A stretch of DNA of 64,000 bases. It comes from Mycolicibacterium vulneris. GTDB lineage: Bacteria > Actinomycetota > Actinomycetes > Mycobacteriales > Mycobacteriaceae. The notes below the pieces were generated by a model. That model was not told the DNA's origin and ran no database searches. It saw nothing but the letters and a program-made list of their open reading frames with translations. Below are positions 26,160 through 33,551 of this stretch, piece after piece. Position 1 is the first letter of the stretch. Each line of letters opens with the position of its first letter. The translations under genes were made by a program, and so were the position numbers. The stretch is from assembly GCF_002104765.1 (NCBI RefSeq), contig NZ_NCXM01000028.1, positions 31,802-95,801 of the forward strand, in the 5' to 3' direction.

Positions 26160-26916
26160 ATCCCTGGATGAATTCGCCCGCACCGATCTGCTGCTCGATG
26201 CGCTCGCCCAGCGCCGGCCGGTGGACGTCGAGGACCCCGACATCGATGTGCTGACCGGCCTGCTGGAGGACTGGCGCGACAACCTGAGGTGGCCGCCGGC
26301 CAGCGCGCTGGTGACCCCCGAAGAGGCGGTCAACGCGTTGCGCACCGGATTGGCCGAGCGCCGCCGCGGCAGCCATCGTGGCCTGGCCGTCGTCGGCTCG
26401 GTCGCCGCGGCGCTGATGGTGCTCAGTGGATTCGGTGCCATGGTGGTCGAGGCCCGGCCCGGCGGCACCCTGTACGGGCTGCACGCGATGTTCTTCGACC
26501 AGCCCCAGGTGCACGGAAGCCAGGAGATGCTGGCCGCCAAGGCCGACCTGGCGAAGGTCCAGGAATCGATCGACCGGGGTCAATGGGACCAGGCCAAGAA
26601 TCAGCTGATCGAGGTGAGCAGCCTGGTGCAGTCGATCGACGACCCGGCCAGCAAACAAGACCTGATGAATCAGCTGAAGCTGTTGAACGCCAAGGTCGAT
26701 GCGCGCGACCCGAATGCCACGTTGCCGGTCGCTTCGCCGCCGGCGGCGCCACCCGGGCCGGCCACCGCGATCCCGGCGGCGCCGCCCGCCGCCTCGATCG
26801 CGCCGTCGAAGGACGCGACACCGGCGCCGCTCAGCCCGCCGAGCCCGTCAGTGGGCAAGCATCACCATCACGGCCAGACGCCACCCCCGGTGGCGCCGTT
26901 GACTCCGAATCAGTGA
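26146..26916 (+). CDS. rsdA: Anti-sigma-D factor RsdA
   Basis: A 256-residue single-pass membrane protein. The cytoplasmic N-terminus (DEFARTDLLLDALAQRRPV, LLEDWRDNLRWPPASALVTPEEAV) is the SigD-binding region known for RsdA and lacks the zinc HxxxCxxC of ZAS-type anti-sigma factors. One membrane helix (about 83-106) is followed by an extracytoplasmic helical stretch and a Pro/Ala-rich tail with KHHHHGQ. In M. tuberculosis RsdA is degraded by the ClpXP/ClpC system to free SigD. The start is GTG 26146 or GTG 26152; both overlap the sigD 3' end. Confidence 0.9.
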   Translation: MTVPESLDEFARTDLLLDALAQRRPVDVEDPDIDVLTGLLEDWRDNLRWPPASALVTPEEAVNALRTGLAERRRGSHRGLAVVGSVAAALMVLSGFGAMVVEARPGGTLYGLHAMFFDQPQVHGSQEMLAAKADLAKVQESIDRGQWDQAKNQLIEVSSLVQSIDDPASKQDLMNQLKLLNAKVDARDPNATLPVASPPAAPPGPATAIPAAPPAASIAPSKDATPAPLSPPSPSVGKHHHHGQTPPPVAPLTPNQ

Positions 26917-26922
26917 GCCGAG

Positions 26923-27336
26923 TCAGTGCCGGCGGTGGAAACCGTCGGCGTCTGACGTCGCTTCGTTGAGCGAGGCGTCGGCGTAGCCCCGGCAGTAATC
27001 CCACGTGACGTAGGCATCCGGCTCGGGGTCATAGGCGGGCTCGTGCGGACGCACGGTGCCGTCGATCAGCAGCTGCAGCAGGTTGGCGCGCAGCATGTCC
27101 CAGTCGTGGTAGTGATCCTGCTGACATTCGTCGCAGCACACCACGAGTCCGCGAATACCCTTATGCGCCAGCAGCGCTTCGTACACGGCCAGATCGGCAA
27201 GGTCGGCCTCGACGGCCATCCGCTCTTGCTGATCCAGGGGCTGGCCCGGCTCGACGGCTTCCAGTGCCGCCGACGGATCACAGGGGTCGTCGGCGAAAGG
27301 GTCGGGCGGCAAACCCGGTGGGAGGTGGTCGCGCAC
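26923..27336 (-). CDS. DUF5319 family protein (Rv3412-type)
   Basis: A 137-residue acidic protein. A CCDECQQDHYHDWD cluster at about 67-80 with another cysteine in WDYCRGY near 115 could bind a metal. An acidic Pro-rich N-terminus (PPDPFADDPCDPS) precedes it. It converges with rsdA. The start is GTG 27336, with TAGGCT 7 bases upstream, a leaderless arrangement. The function is unknown. Confidence 0.82.
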   Translation of the reverse strand: MRDHLPPGLPPDPFADDPCDPSAALEAVEPGQPLDQQERMAVEADLADLAVYEALLAHKGIRGLVVCCDECQQDHYHDWDMLRANLLQLLIDGTVRPHEPAYDPEPDAYVTWDYCRGYADASLNEATSDADGFHRRH

Positions 27337-27343
27337 GCCCTCT

Positions 27344-27349
27344 AGCCTA
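27344..27349 (-). promoter_or_regulatory. -10 element TAGGCT for the DUF5319 gene
   Basis: On the minus strand TAGGCT is followed by 7 bases and GTG 27336. The same hexamer precedes cmaA1 and the HxlR gene. Confidence 0.45.
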
Positions 27350-27456
27350 CGCAGCCCGCCCGGGATAACGCCAGCAGGGAGCCCGCCCCGCCATGCCGCG
27401 CCGTTTAGTGCGCGCGGCGCGCCCGAGCAAGCGAACGACAGCGAGAGGCGAGCCGA

Positions 27457-27462
27457 TAGGAT
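27457..27462 (+). promoter_or_regulatory. Possible -10 element TAGGAT for guaB2
   Basis: TAGGAT lies about 36 bases before the guaB2 start, leaving room for a short leader that includes the GGAGGG ribosome site. No convincing -35 is seen. Confidence 0.35.
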
Positions 27463-27498
27463 GGGTTTTTACGCCGCATCGTATGGAGGGCCCCACTG

Positions 27499-29094
27499 AT
27501 GACCCGTGGCACGTCCCACCTGGAAGACAGCTCCGACCTCGTCGGCAGTGCGTATGTGCGGGTGGGTGGCCTGGTCGACGACCCGCTGCCCACCGGAGGT
27601 GACAACCCGCACAAGATCGCCATGCTCGGGCTGACCTTCGACGACGTGCTGCTGCTGCCCGCGGCCTCCGACGTCGTCCCCGCAACCGCGGACACTTCCA
27701 GCCAGCTCACCCGGAAGATCAGGCTCAAGGTGCCACTGGTGAGTTCGGCGATGGACACGGTCACCGAGTCGCGGATGGCCATCGCTATGGCCCGGGCCGG
27801 CGGCATGGGTGTGCTGCACCGCAACCTGCCGGTCGCCGAGCAGGCCGGCCAGGTCGAAATGGTCAAGCGCTCGGAGGCCGGCATGGTCACCGACCCCGTC
27901 ACCTGCCGCCCGGACAACACCCTGGCCCAGGTCGACGCGATGTGCGCGCGGTTCCGGATCTCCGGCCTGCCGGTGGTCGACGAATCGGGCGCGCTGGTCG
28001 GCATCATCACCAACCGCGACATGCGGTTCGAGGTCGACCAGACCAAGAAGGTCGCCGAGGTGATGACCAAGGCCCCGCTGATCACCGCCCAGGAGGGTGT
28101 GTCCGCCGACGCGGCGCTGGGCCTGTTGCGGCGCCACAAGATCGAGAAGCTGCCCATCGTCGACGGCCACGGCCGGCTGACCGGGCTGATCACCGTCAAG
28201 GATTTCGTCAAGACCGAACAACACCCGTTGGCCACCAAGGACAGCGACGGCCGGCTGCTGGTCGGTGCGGCCGTCGGCGTCGGCGGTGACGCCTGGGTGC
28301 GCGCCATGATGCTGGTCGACGCCGGGGTGGACGTGCTGATCGTGGACACCGCGCACGCACACAACCGGCTGGTGCTCGACATGGTCGGCAAGCTCAAGGC
28401 CGAGGTGGGCGAGAAGGTCGAGGTGATCGGCGGCAACGTCGCCACCCGTTCGGCGGCCGCGGCCCTGGTCGCCGCCGGCGCCGACGCAGTCAAGGTGGGC
28501 GTCGGGCCCGGCTCGATCTGCACCACCCGGGTGGTGGCCGGCGTCGGCGCACCACAGATCACGGCGATTCTGGAGGCGGTCGCGGCCTGCGGCCCGGCGG
28601 GCGTGCCGGTGATCGCCGACGGCGGGCTGCAGTACTCCGGCGACATCGCCAAGGCGCTGGCCGCCGGCGCGTCGACGGCCATGCTGGGCTCGCTGCTGGC
28701 GGGCACCGCCGAGGCCCCCGGCGAGCTGATCTTCGTCAACGGCAAGCAGTTCAAGAGCTACCGCGGGATGGGGTCGTTGGGAGCCATGGCCGGCCGGGGG
28801 TCGGGCAGCGGAAAGTCGTACTCCAAGGACCGCTACTTCGCCGACGACGCGCTCTCCGAAGACAAGCTGGTGCCGGAGGGCATCGAGGGCCGGGTGCCCT
28901 TCCGCGGCCCGCTGTCCTCGGTGATCCACCAGCTGACCGGCGGCCTGCGCGCGGCGATGGGCTACACCGGTTCGCCGAGCATCGAGGCGCTGCAACAGGC
29001 GCAGTTCGTCCGGATCACAGCGGCGGGCTTGAGGGAAAGCCACCCGCACGACGTCGCCATGACGGTCGAAGCCCCCAACTACTACGCACGCTGA
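27499..29094 (+). CDS. guaB2: Inosine-5'-monophosphate dehydrogenase
   Basis: A 531-residue TIM-barrel enzyme that oxidises IMP to XMP with NAD, the committed step to GMP. The catalytic cysteine is Cys341 in GPGSICTTR, the same number as in M. tuberculosis GuaB2. Two CBS domains interrupt the barrel (about 125-250, MVTDPVTCRP... and VMTKAPLITAQEG...). The active-site flap region has YRGMGSLGAM. GGAGGG precedes ATG 27499. guaB3 follows 7 bases after the stop. This is the essential IMPDH paralog of mycobacteria. Confidence 0.98.
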   Translation: MTRGTSHLEDSSDLVGSAYVRVGGLVDDPLPTGGDNPHKIAMLGLTFDDVLLLPAASDVVPATADTSSQLTRKIRLKVPLVSSAMDTVTESRMAIAMARAGGMGVLHRNLPVAEQAGQVEMVKRSEAGMVTDPVTCRPDNTLAQVDAMCARFRISGLPVVDESGALVGIITNRDMRFEVDQTKKVAEVMTKAPLITAQEGVSADAALGLLRRHKIEKLPIVDGHGRLTGLITVKDFVKTEQHPLATKDSDGRLLVGAAVGVGGDAWVRAMMLVDAGVDVLIVDTAHAHNRLVLDMVGKLKAEVGEKVEVIGGNVATRSAAAALVAAGADAVKVGVGPGSICTTRVVAGVGAPQITAILEAVAACGPAGVPVIADGGLQYSGDIAKALAAGASTAMLGSLLAGTAEAPGELIFVNGKQFKSYRGMGSLGAMAGRGSGSGKSYSKDRYFADDALSEDKLVPEGIEGRVPFRGPLSSVIHQLTGGLRAAMGYTGSPSIEALQQAQFVRITAAGLRESHPHDVAMTVEAPNYYAR

Positions 29095-29101
29095 GGCCCA
29101 G

Positions 29102-30229
29102 ATGGTCGAGATCGGGATGGGCCGCGTCGCCCGTCGCAGCTATGAACTGAGCGAAGTCAGCATCGTGGCCTCCCGGCGCACCCGCTCGTCGCAGGACGTG
29201 TCGACCGCCTGGCAGCTGGACGCGTACCGGTTCGAGATCCCGGTGCTGGCGCATCCGACCGATGCGCTGGTGTCGCCGGAGTTCGCGATCGAGCTCGGCA
29301 AGCTCGGCGGCCTGGGCGTGCTCAACGGCGAGGGGCTGATCGGCCGGCACGCCGACGTCGAGTCCAAGATCGCGCAACTGGTCGAGGCCGCCAGCAAGGA
29401 GCCCGAGCCGTCGGCGGCGATCCGGCTGCTGCAGGAGTTCCACGCGGCCCCGCTCAATCCGGACCTGCTGGGCTCCGCGGTCGCCCGGATCCGGGAGGCC
29501 GGGGTCACCACCGCGGTGCGGGTCAGCCCGCAGAACGCCCAGGCGCTGACGCCGGTGCTGGTGCAGGCCGGCATCGACCTGCTGGTCATCCAGGGCACCA
29601 TCGTCTCGGCCGAACGGGTGGCCAGCGACGGTGAACCGCTGAACCTCAAGACCTTCATCTCCGAGCTCGACGTGCCGGTGGTCGCCGGCGGGGTGCAAGA
29701 CCACCGCACCGCGCTGCATCTGATGCGCACCGGCGCCGCCGGCGTCATCGTCGGCTACGGCGCGACGAGGGGCGTGACCACCAGCGACGAGGTGCTGGGC
29801 ATCAGCGTGCCGATGGCCACCGCGATCGCCGACGCCGCCGCCGCGCGGCGCGAGTACCTCGATGAGACCGGCGGCCGCTACGTGCACGTGCTGGCCGACG
29901 GCGACATCCACACCTCCGGCGAGTTGGCGAAGGCGATCGCCTGCGGCGCCGACGCGGTGGTGCTGGGCACGCCGCTCGCCGAGTCCGCCGAGGCGCTGGG
30001 CGAGGGGTGGTTCTGGCCGGCCGCTGCGGCACACCCGTCGCTGCCGCGCGGGGCGCTGCTGCAGATCGCCGTCGACGAGCGCCCGCCGCTGCACCAGGTG
30101 CTCAACGGCCCCTCCGACGACCCGTTCGGCAGCCTCAACCTGGTCGGCGGGCTGCGGCGGTCGATGGCCAAGGCGGGCTACTGCGACCTCAAGGAGTTCC
30201 AGAAGGTCGGCCTGACCGTCGGTAGCTAA
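29102..30229 (+). CDS. guaB3: IMP dehydrogenase family protein GuaB3
   Basis: A 375-residue relative of IMPDH without CBS domains. It retains the barrel (MGRVARRSYELSEVSIV at the start, QDVSTAWQLDAYRFEIPVLAHPTDAL, GVIVGYGATRGVTTSDEVLGI) but lacks the GSICTTR catalytic loop; the equivalent loop is GYGATRGVTT. Actinobacterial GuaB3 proteins are conserved and have been proposed to act as GMP reductase-like enzymes. It follows guaB2 in an operon. Confidence 0.93.
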   Translation: MVEIGMGRVARRSYELSEVSIVASRRTRSSQDVSTAWQLDAYRFEIPVLAHPTDALVSPEFAIELGKLGGLGVLNGEGLIGRHADVESKIAQLVEAASKEPEPSAAIRLLQEFHAAPLNPDLLGSAVARIREAGVTTAVRVSPQNAQALTPVLVQAGIDLLVIQGTIVSAERVASDGEPLNLKTFISELDVPVVAGGVQDHRTALHLMRTGAAGVIVGYGATRGVTTSDEVLGISVPMATAIADAAAARREYLDETGGRYVHVLADGDIHTSGELAKAIACGADAVVLGTPLAESAEALGEGWFWPAAAAHPSLPRGALLQIAVDERPPLHQVLNGPSDDPFGSLNLVGGLRRSMAKAGYCDLKEFQKVGLTVGS

Positions 30230-30266
30230 CCCGGAGGCCGTTGGCTTGTTACCCAACCGGCAACGC

Positions 30267-30272
30267 CATACT
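30267..30272 (+). promoter_or_regulatory. -10 element CATACT for choD
   Basis: CATACT is followed by 6 bases and ATG 30279, with TTGTTA at 30246-30251 as a possible -35. The arrangement is leaderless. Confidence 0.45.
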
Positions 30273-30278
30273 GGTGCG

Positions 30279-32015
30279 ATGAAGCCGGATTACGACGTAC
30301 TGATCATCGGTTCGGGTTTCGGGGGGAGCGTCAGCGCGTTGCGGCTGACCGAAAAGGGCTACCGCGTCGGCGTATTGGAGGCCGGGCGGCGGTACTCCGA
30401 CGAAGATTTCGCCGAGACGTCCTGGGATCTGCGTAAGTTTTTGTGGGCGCCGAAGCTGGGTTGCTACGGGATTCAGCGCATCCACCCGCTGAAGAACGTG
30501 TTGATCCTGGCCGGCGCCGGGGTGGGCGGCGGCTCGCTGAACTACGCCAACACGCTGTACGTGCCGCCCGATCCGTTCTTCAACGACCAGCAGTGGAAGC
30601 ACATCACCGACTGGCGCGACGAGCTGATGCCGCACTACGACCAGGCGCGACGGATGCTCGGCGTGGTGGAGAACCCGACCTTCACCGATGCCGATCGCAT
30701 CGTCAAACAGGTCGCCGACGAGATGGGCTGCGGCGACACGTTCGTGCCGACGCCCGTCGGAGTGTTCTTCGGTCCCGACGGCACCAAGGCCCCGGGCAAG
30801 ACGGTGCCGGACCCGTACTTCGGCGGTGTCGGACCGGAGCGCACCGGCTGCCTGGAGTGCGGAGCCTGCATGACTGGCTGTCGCTACGGCGCCAAGAACA
30901 CCCTGCTGAAGAACTACCTCGCCCTCGCGGAATCATCTGGCGCGCAAGTGATTCCGATGACGACGGTGAAGCGCTTCGAGCAGCGTCCCGACGGTCTCTG
31001 GGAGGTTCGCACGGTGCGCACCGGAAGCTGGCTGCGCCGCGACCGGCAAACCTACACGGCGAAGCATGTGGTCCTGGCCGCCGGAACCTGGGGCACTCAG
31101 CATCTGCTGTTCAACATGCGCGATCAGGGTTTGCTGCCCCGGCTGTCGAATCGGCTGGGCATGCTCACCCGCACCAACTCCGAGTCGATCGTCGGCGCCG
31201 GAAAGCTCGAGGTCGACCCGAACCTCGACCTGACGCACGGGGTGGCGATCACGTCGTCGATCCACCCGACGCCGGACACGCACATCGAACCGGTCCGCTA
31301 CGGCAAAGGCTCCAACGCGATGGGGCTGCTGCAGACGCTGATGACCGACGGACACGGCCCCGAAGGCACCGACGTGCCCCGCTGGAAGCAGCTGATCGAG
31401 GCCGCGCGCGAGGACCCGCGCGGCACGCTGCGACTGCTCAATCCGCGCCAGTGGAGCGAGCGCACCATGATCGCACTGGTGATGCAGCACCTGGACAACT
31501 CGATCACCACGTTCACCAAGCGCGGCAAGCTGGGCATCCGCTGGTACACCAGCAAACAGGGCCACGGCGAGCCCAACCCGACGTGGATCCCGGTCGGCAA
31601 CGACGTCACCCGCCGCATCGCCGCCAAGATCGACGGCGTCGCCGGTGGCACCTGGGGAGAGCTGTTCAACATCCCGCTGACCGCGCACTTCCTCGGCGGC
31701 GCGGTGATCGGCGACAACGCCGACCACGGGGTCATCGACCCGTACCACCGGGTCTACGGCTACCCGACGCTGTTCGTGGTGGACGGCGCGGCCATCTCGG
31801 CGAACCTGGGCGTCAACCCCTCGTTGTCAATTACCGCCCAGGCCGAGCGAGCCGCGTCGTTGTGGCCGAACAACGGCGAGAACGACCAACGCCCGATGCA
31901 GGGCGAGCCGTATCGCCGGCTGGAGCCGATCGCGCCCAAGGCGCCCGTGGTGCCGGCCGAGGCGCCGGGCGCGCTGCGCTGGCTGCCGATCAATCCGGTC
32001 AGCTCCGCGAGCTAA
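30279..32015 (+). CDS. choD: GMC-family oxidoreductase annotated as cholesterol oxidase
   Basis: A 578-residue flavoprotein, the same length as M. tuberculosis ChoD. The FAD motif VLIIGSGFGGSVSALRL starts at residue 7, GAGVGGGSLNYANTL follows, and a cysteine-rich stretch GCLECGACMTGCRYGAKNT lies near 195-215. The C-terminal NPSLSITAQAERAA is the GMC signature region. The family was named for cholesterol oxidation, although in M. tuberculosis the enzyme is not needed for sterol breakdown. The start ATG 30279 fits the -10; an upstream in-frame start at 30246 is rejected. It overlaps the stop of the convergent TauD gene. Confidence 0.93.
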   Translation: MKPDYDVLIIGSGFGGSVSALRLTEKGYRVGVLEAGRRYSDEDFAETSWDLRKFLWAPKLGCYGIQRIHPLKNVLILAGAGVGGGSLNYANTLYVPPDPFFNDQQWKHITDWRDELMPHYDQARRMLGVVENPTFTDADRIVKQVADEMGCGDTFVPTPVGVFFGPDGTKAPGKTVPDPYFGGVGPERTGCLECGACMTGCRYGAKNTLLKNYLALAESSGAQVIPMTTVKRFEQRPDGLWEVRTVRTGSWLRRDRQTYTAKHVVLAAGTWGTQHLLFNMRDQGLLPRLSNRLGMLTRTNSESIVGAGKLEVDPNLDLTHGVAITSSIHPTPDTHIEPVRYGKGSNAMGLLQTLMTDGHGPEGTDVPRWKQLIEAAREDPRGTLRLLNPRQWSERTMIALVMQHLDNSITTFTKRGKLGIRWYTSKQGHGEPNPTWIPVGNDVTRRIAAKIDGVAGGTWGELFNIPLTAHFLGGAVIGDNADHGVIDPYHRVYGYPTLFVVDGAAISANLGVNPSLSITAQAERAASLWPNNGENDQRPMQGEPYRRLEPIAPKAPVVPAEAPGALRWLPINPVSSAS

Positions 32016-32914
32016 CAGGCAATCGCCTGCAGCGGTGCGCCGCTGACCACCCGGCTGCGCTCGCCGCGCACGTTGACCGGTACATCGCCCATCAGGGTGA
32101 TGCGGTGCATCAGCCGGGGCTGGTCGTCGTAGTCGTCGATCGCCCGGTGTTGGGTCGCGCGGTTGTCCCACATCGCGACGTCACCGTGTGCCCAGTTCCA
32201 GCAAATGGTGTTCTCCGGCAAGGTGATTCGGCGCTGTAGCAATTCCAGTAGGGTGCTGGATTCGTGGCTGTCCAGGCCGACGAAGCCGCGCACGAAGTCA
32301 CCGGCCAGCAGGGTGCGCTCACCGGTCTCCGGGTGCACCCGCACCACGGGGTGCTCGGTGCGAAAGTCCGGCTTTTCGAACGCCTGCCGGAACGAGCGCT
32401 GCGTGTCGCTCATCGACAGCACCGCTTCGGTGGTCACGTAGTCGTAGCGGTTGGTGTGTAGCGCCCAGAGATTTTCCACCAGACATTTGAGCGGCTCGGG
32501 CAGGTGCTCATAGGCCGCCGCGGTCGACGCCCACAGTGTTGAGCCGCCATAGGTCGGCAGCGTGACCGCGCGCAGGATCGACGCCGCGGGATAGTTGGCG
32601 GCGAACGTGACGTCGGTGTGCCAGCGGTTCGCCTTGCCGTATTCGGAGTCGATCGGGGTGATCACCGGGACGTGCCGGGCGGCCAGTGCGCCGGCGGCCG
32701 GGTGGCCGATCGGCGTGCCCAGCAGCTCGGCGAACGCGAGCTGCTGCTCGTCGTCGAGGTGGTGCTGATGACGGAAGAAGATCACCTTGTGGGCCAACAG
32801 CGCCCGGCGGATCTTCTCGACCGCGTCCTCGTCGAGGTCGCCGCCGAGGCGAACCCCGTCCACCCGGGCGCCGATCCGGCTGCCCAACTTGGTGACGGTT
32901 ATCTGACCTGTCAT
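32012..32914 (-). CDS. Fe(II)/alpha-ketoglutarate-dependent dioxygenase, TauD family (Rv3406-type)
   Basis: A 300-residue double-stranded beta-helix dioxygenase. Iron ligands are His99 and Asp101 (WHTDVTF) and His256 (ATQHRAID); the ketoglutarate arginine is in RLMHRITL. The M. tuberculosis counterpart Rv3406 is an alkyl sulfatase that releases sulfate from sulfate esters. AAGGAAG lies before ATG 32914. It is divergent from the TetR gene, with twin operators in between, so it is very likely the regulated target. Confidence 0.93.
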   Translation of the reverse strand: MTGQITVTKLGSRIGARVDGVRLGGDLDEDAVEKIRRALLAHKVIFFRHQHHLDDEQQLAFAELLGTPIGHPAAGALAARHVPVITPIDSEYGKANRWHTDVTFAANYPAASILRAVTLPTYGGSTLWASTAAAYEHLPEPLKCLVENLWALHTNRYDYVTTEAVLSMSDTQRSFRQAFEKPDFRTEHPVVRVHPETGERTLLAGDFVRGFVGLDSHESSTLLELLQRRITLPENTICWNWAHGDVAMWDNRATQHRAIDDYDDQPRLMHRITLMGDVPVNVRGERSRVVSGAPLQAIAC

Positions 32915-32940
32915 TTTCGTCTTCCTTGGCTCAAAACCGG

Positions 32941-32984
32941 TGTAGTCAGGTGACTACATTTGGTAGTGTAGTCAGATGACTACA
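32941..32984. promoter_or_regulatory. Twin perfect operators between tauD-type gene and tetR
   Basis: TGTAGTCA-GG-TGACTACA (32941-32958) and TGTAGTCA-GA-TGACTACA (32967-32984) are perfect 8-bp-arm palindromes with centres 26 bp apart. The second overlaps the ATG of the TetR gene at 32976. A shared core TAGTGTA (32964-32970) between them offers TAGTGT as a rightward -10 and TACACT as a leftward -10. Confidence 0.9.
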
Positions 32985-33551
32985 ACTTCCGCAACGGGCA
33001 GCGGGAAAATGCCCACCGGGCGCGCGGAAGTGGCCGCGGCGATCCTGGAGGCCGCCACCGACCTGTTCGCCGAGCGCGGTCCGGCCGCGACATCCATCCG
33101 CGACATCGCCGCGCGATCCAACGTCAACCACGGGCTGGTGTTCCGCCACTTCGGCACCAAGGAGCAACTGGTCGGCGCCGTGCTCGATCACCTGGGGGCC
33201 AACCTGAACGCCCTGCTGAGCACGGATGCGCCGGCGGCCGTGCTGCAGAGTTCCCTGGACCGGCAGATGCGGGTGATGGCCCGCACCGTCCTCGACGGCT
33301 ATCCGGCCGGCCAGCTGCAGAAACGTTTTCCCAACATCGCGACGCTGCTCGACGGGGTGCGGCCGCTGTACGACGACGAGGTCAAGGCCCGGCTCGCGGT
33401 CGCCAATGCCCTTGCCCTGCAATTCGGTTGGCGGCTGTTCGCGCCAATCCTTCGCTCTGCCACCGGGATCGAAGACCTGACGGATGACGAGATACGCGAG
33501 GCGACCGGCGCCGAGGTGCAGCGGATTCTCGGGCCCGCCGACCCTCAGTGA
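32976..33551 (+). CDS. TetR family repressor (Rv3405c-type)
   Basis: A 191-residue TetR protein. The N-terminal HTH is TSIRDIAARSNVNHGLVFRHFGTKEQLVGAVLDHL (about 36-70); the rest is a helical ligand domain. Its first codons ATG ACT ACA ACT are part of the second operator, so autoregulation by start-site occlusion is likely. The -10 TAGTGT ends 6 bases before the ATG, giving a leaderless mRNA. It presumably also represses the divergent TauD-type gene. It overlaps the stop of the convergent GH65 gene by 7 bases. Confidence 0.93.
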   Translation: MTTTSATGSGKMPTGRAEVAAAILEAATDLFAERGPAATSIRDIAARSNVNHGLVFRHFGTKEQLVGAVLDHLGANLNALLSTDAPAAVLQSSLDRQMRVMARTVLDGYPAGQLQKRFPNIATLLDGVRPLYDDEVKARLAVANALALQFGWRLFAPILRSATGIEDLTDDEIREATGAEVQRILGPADPQ

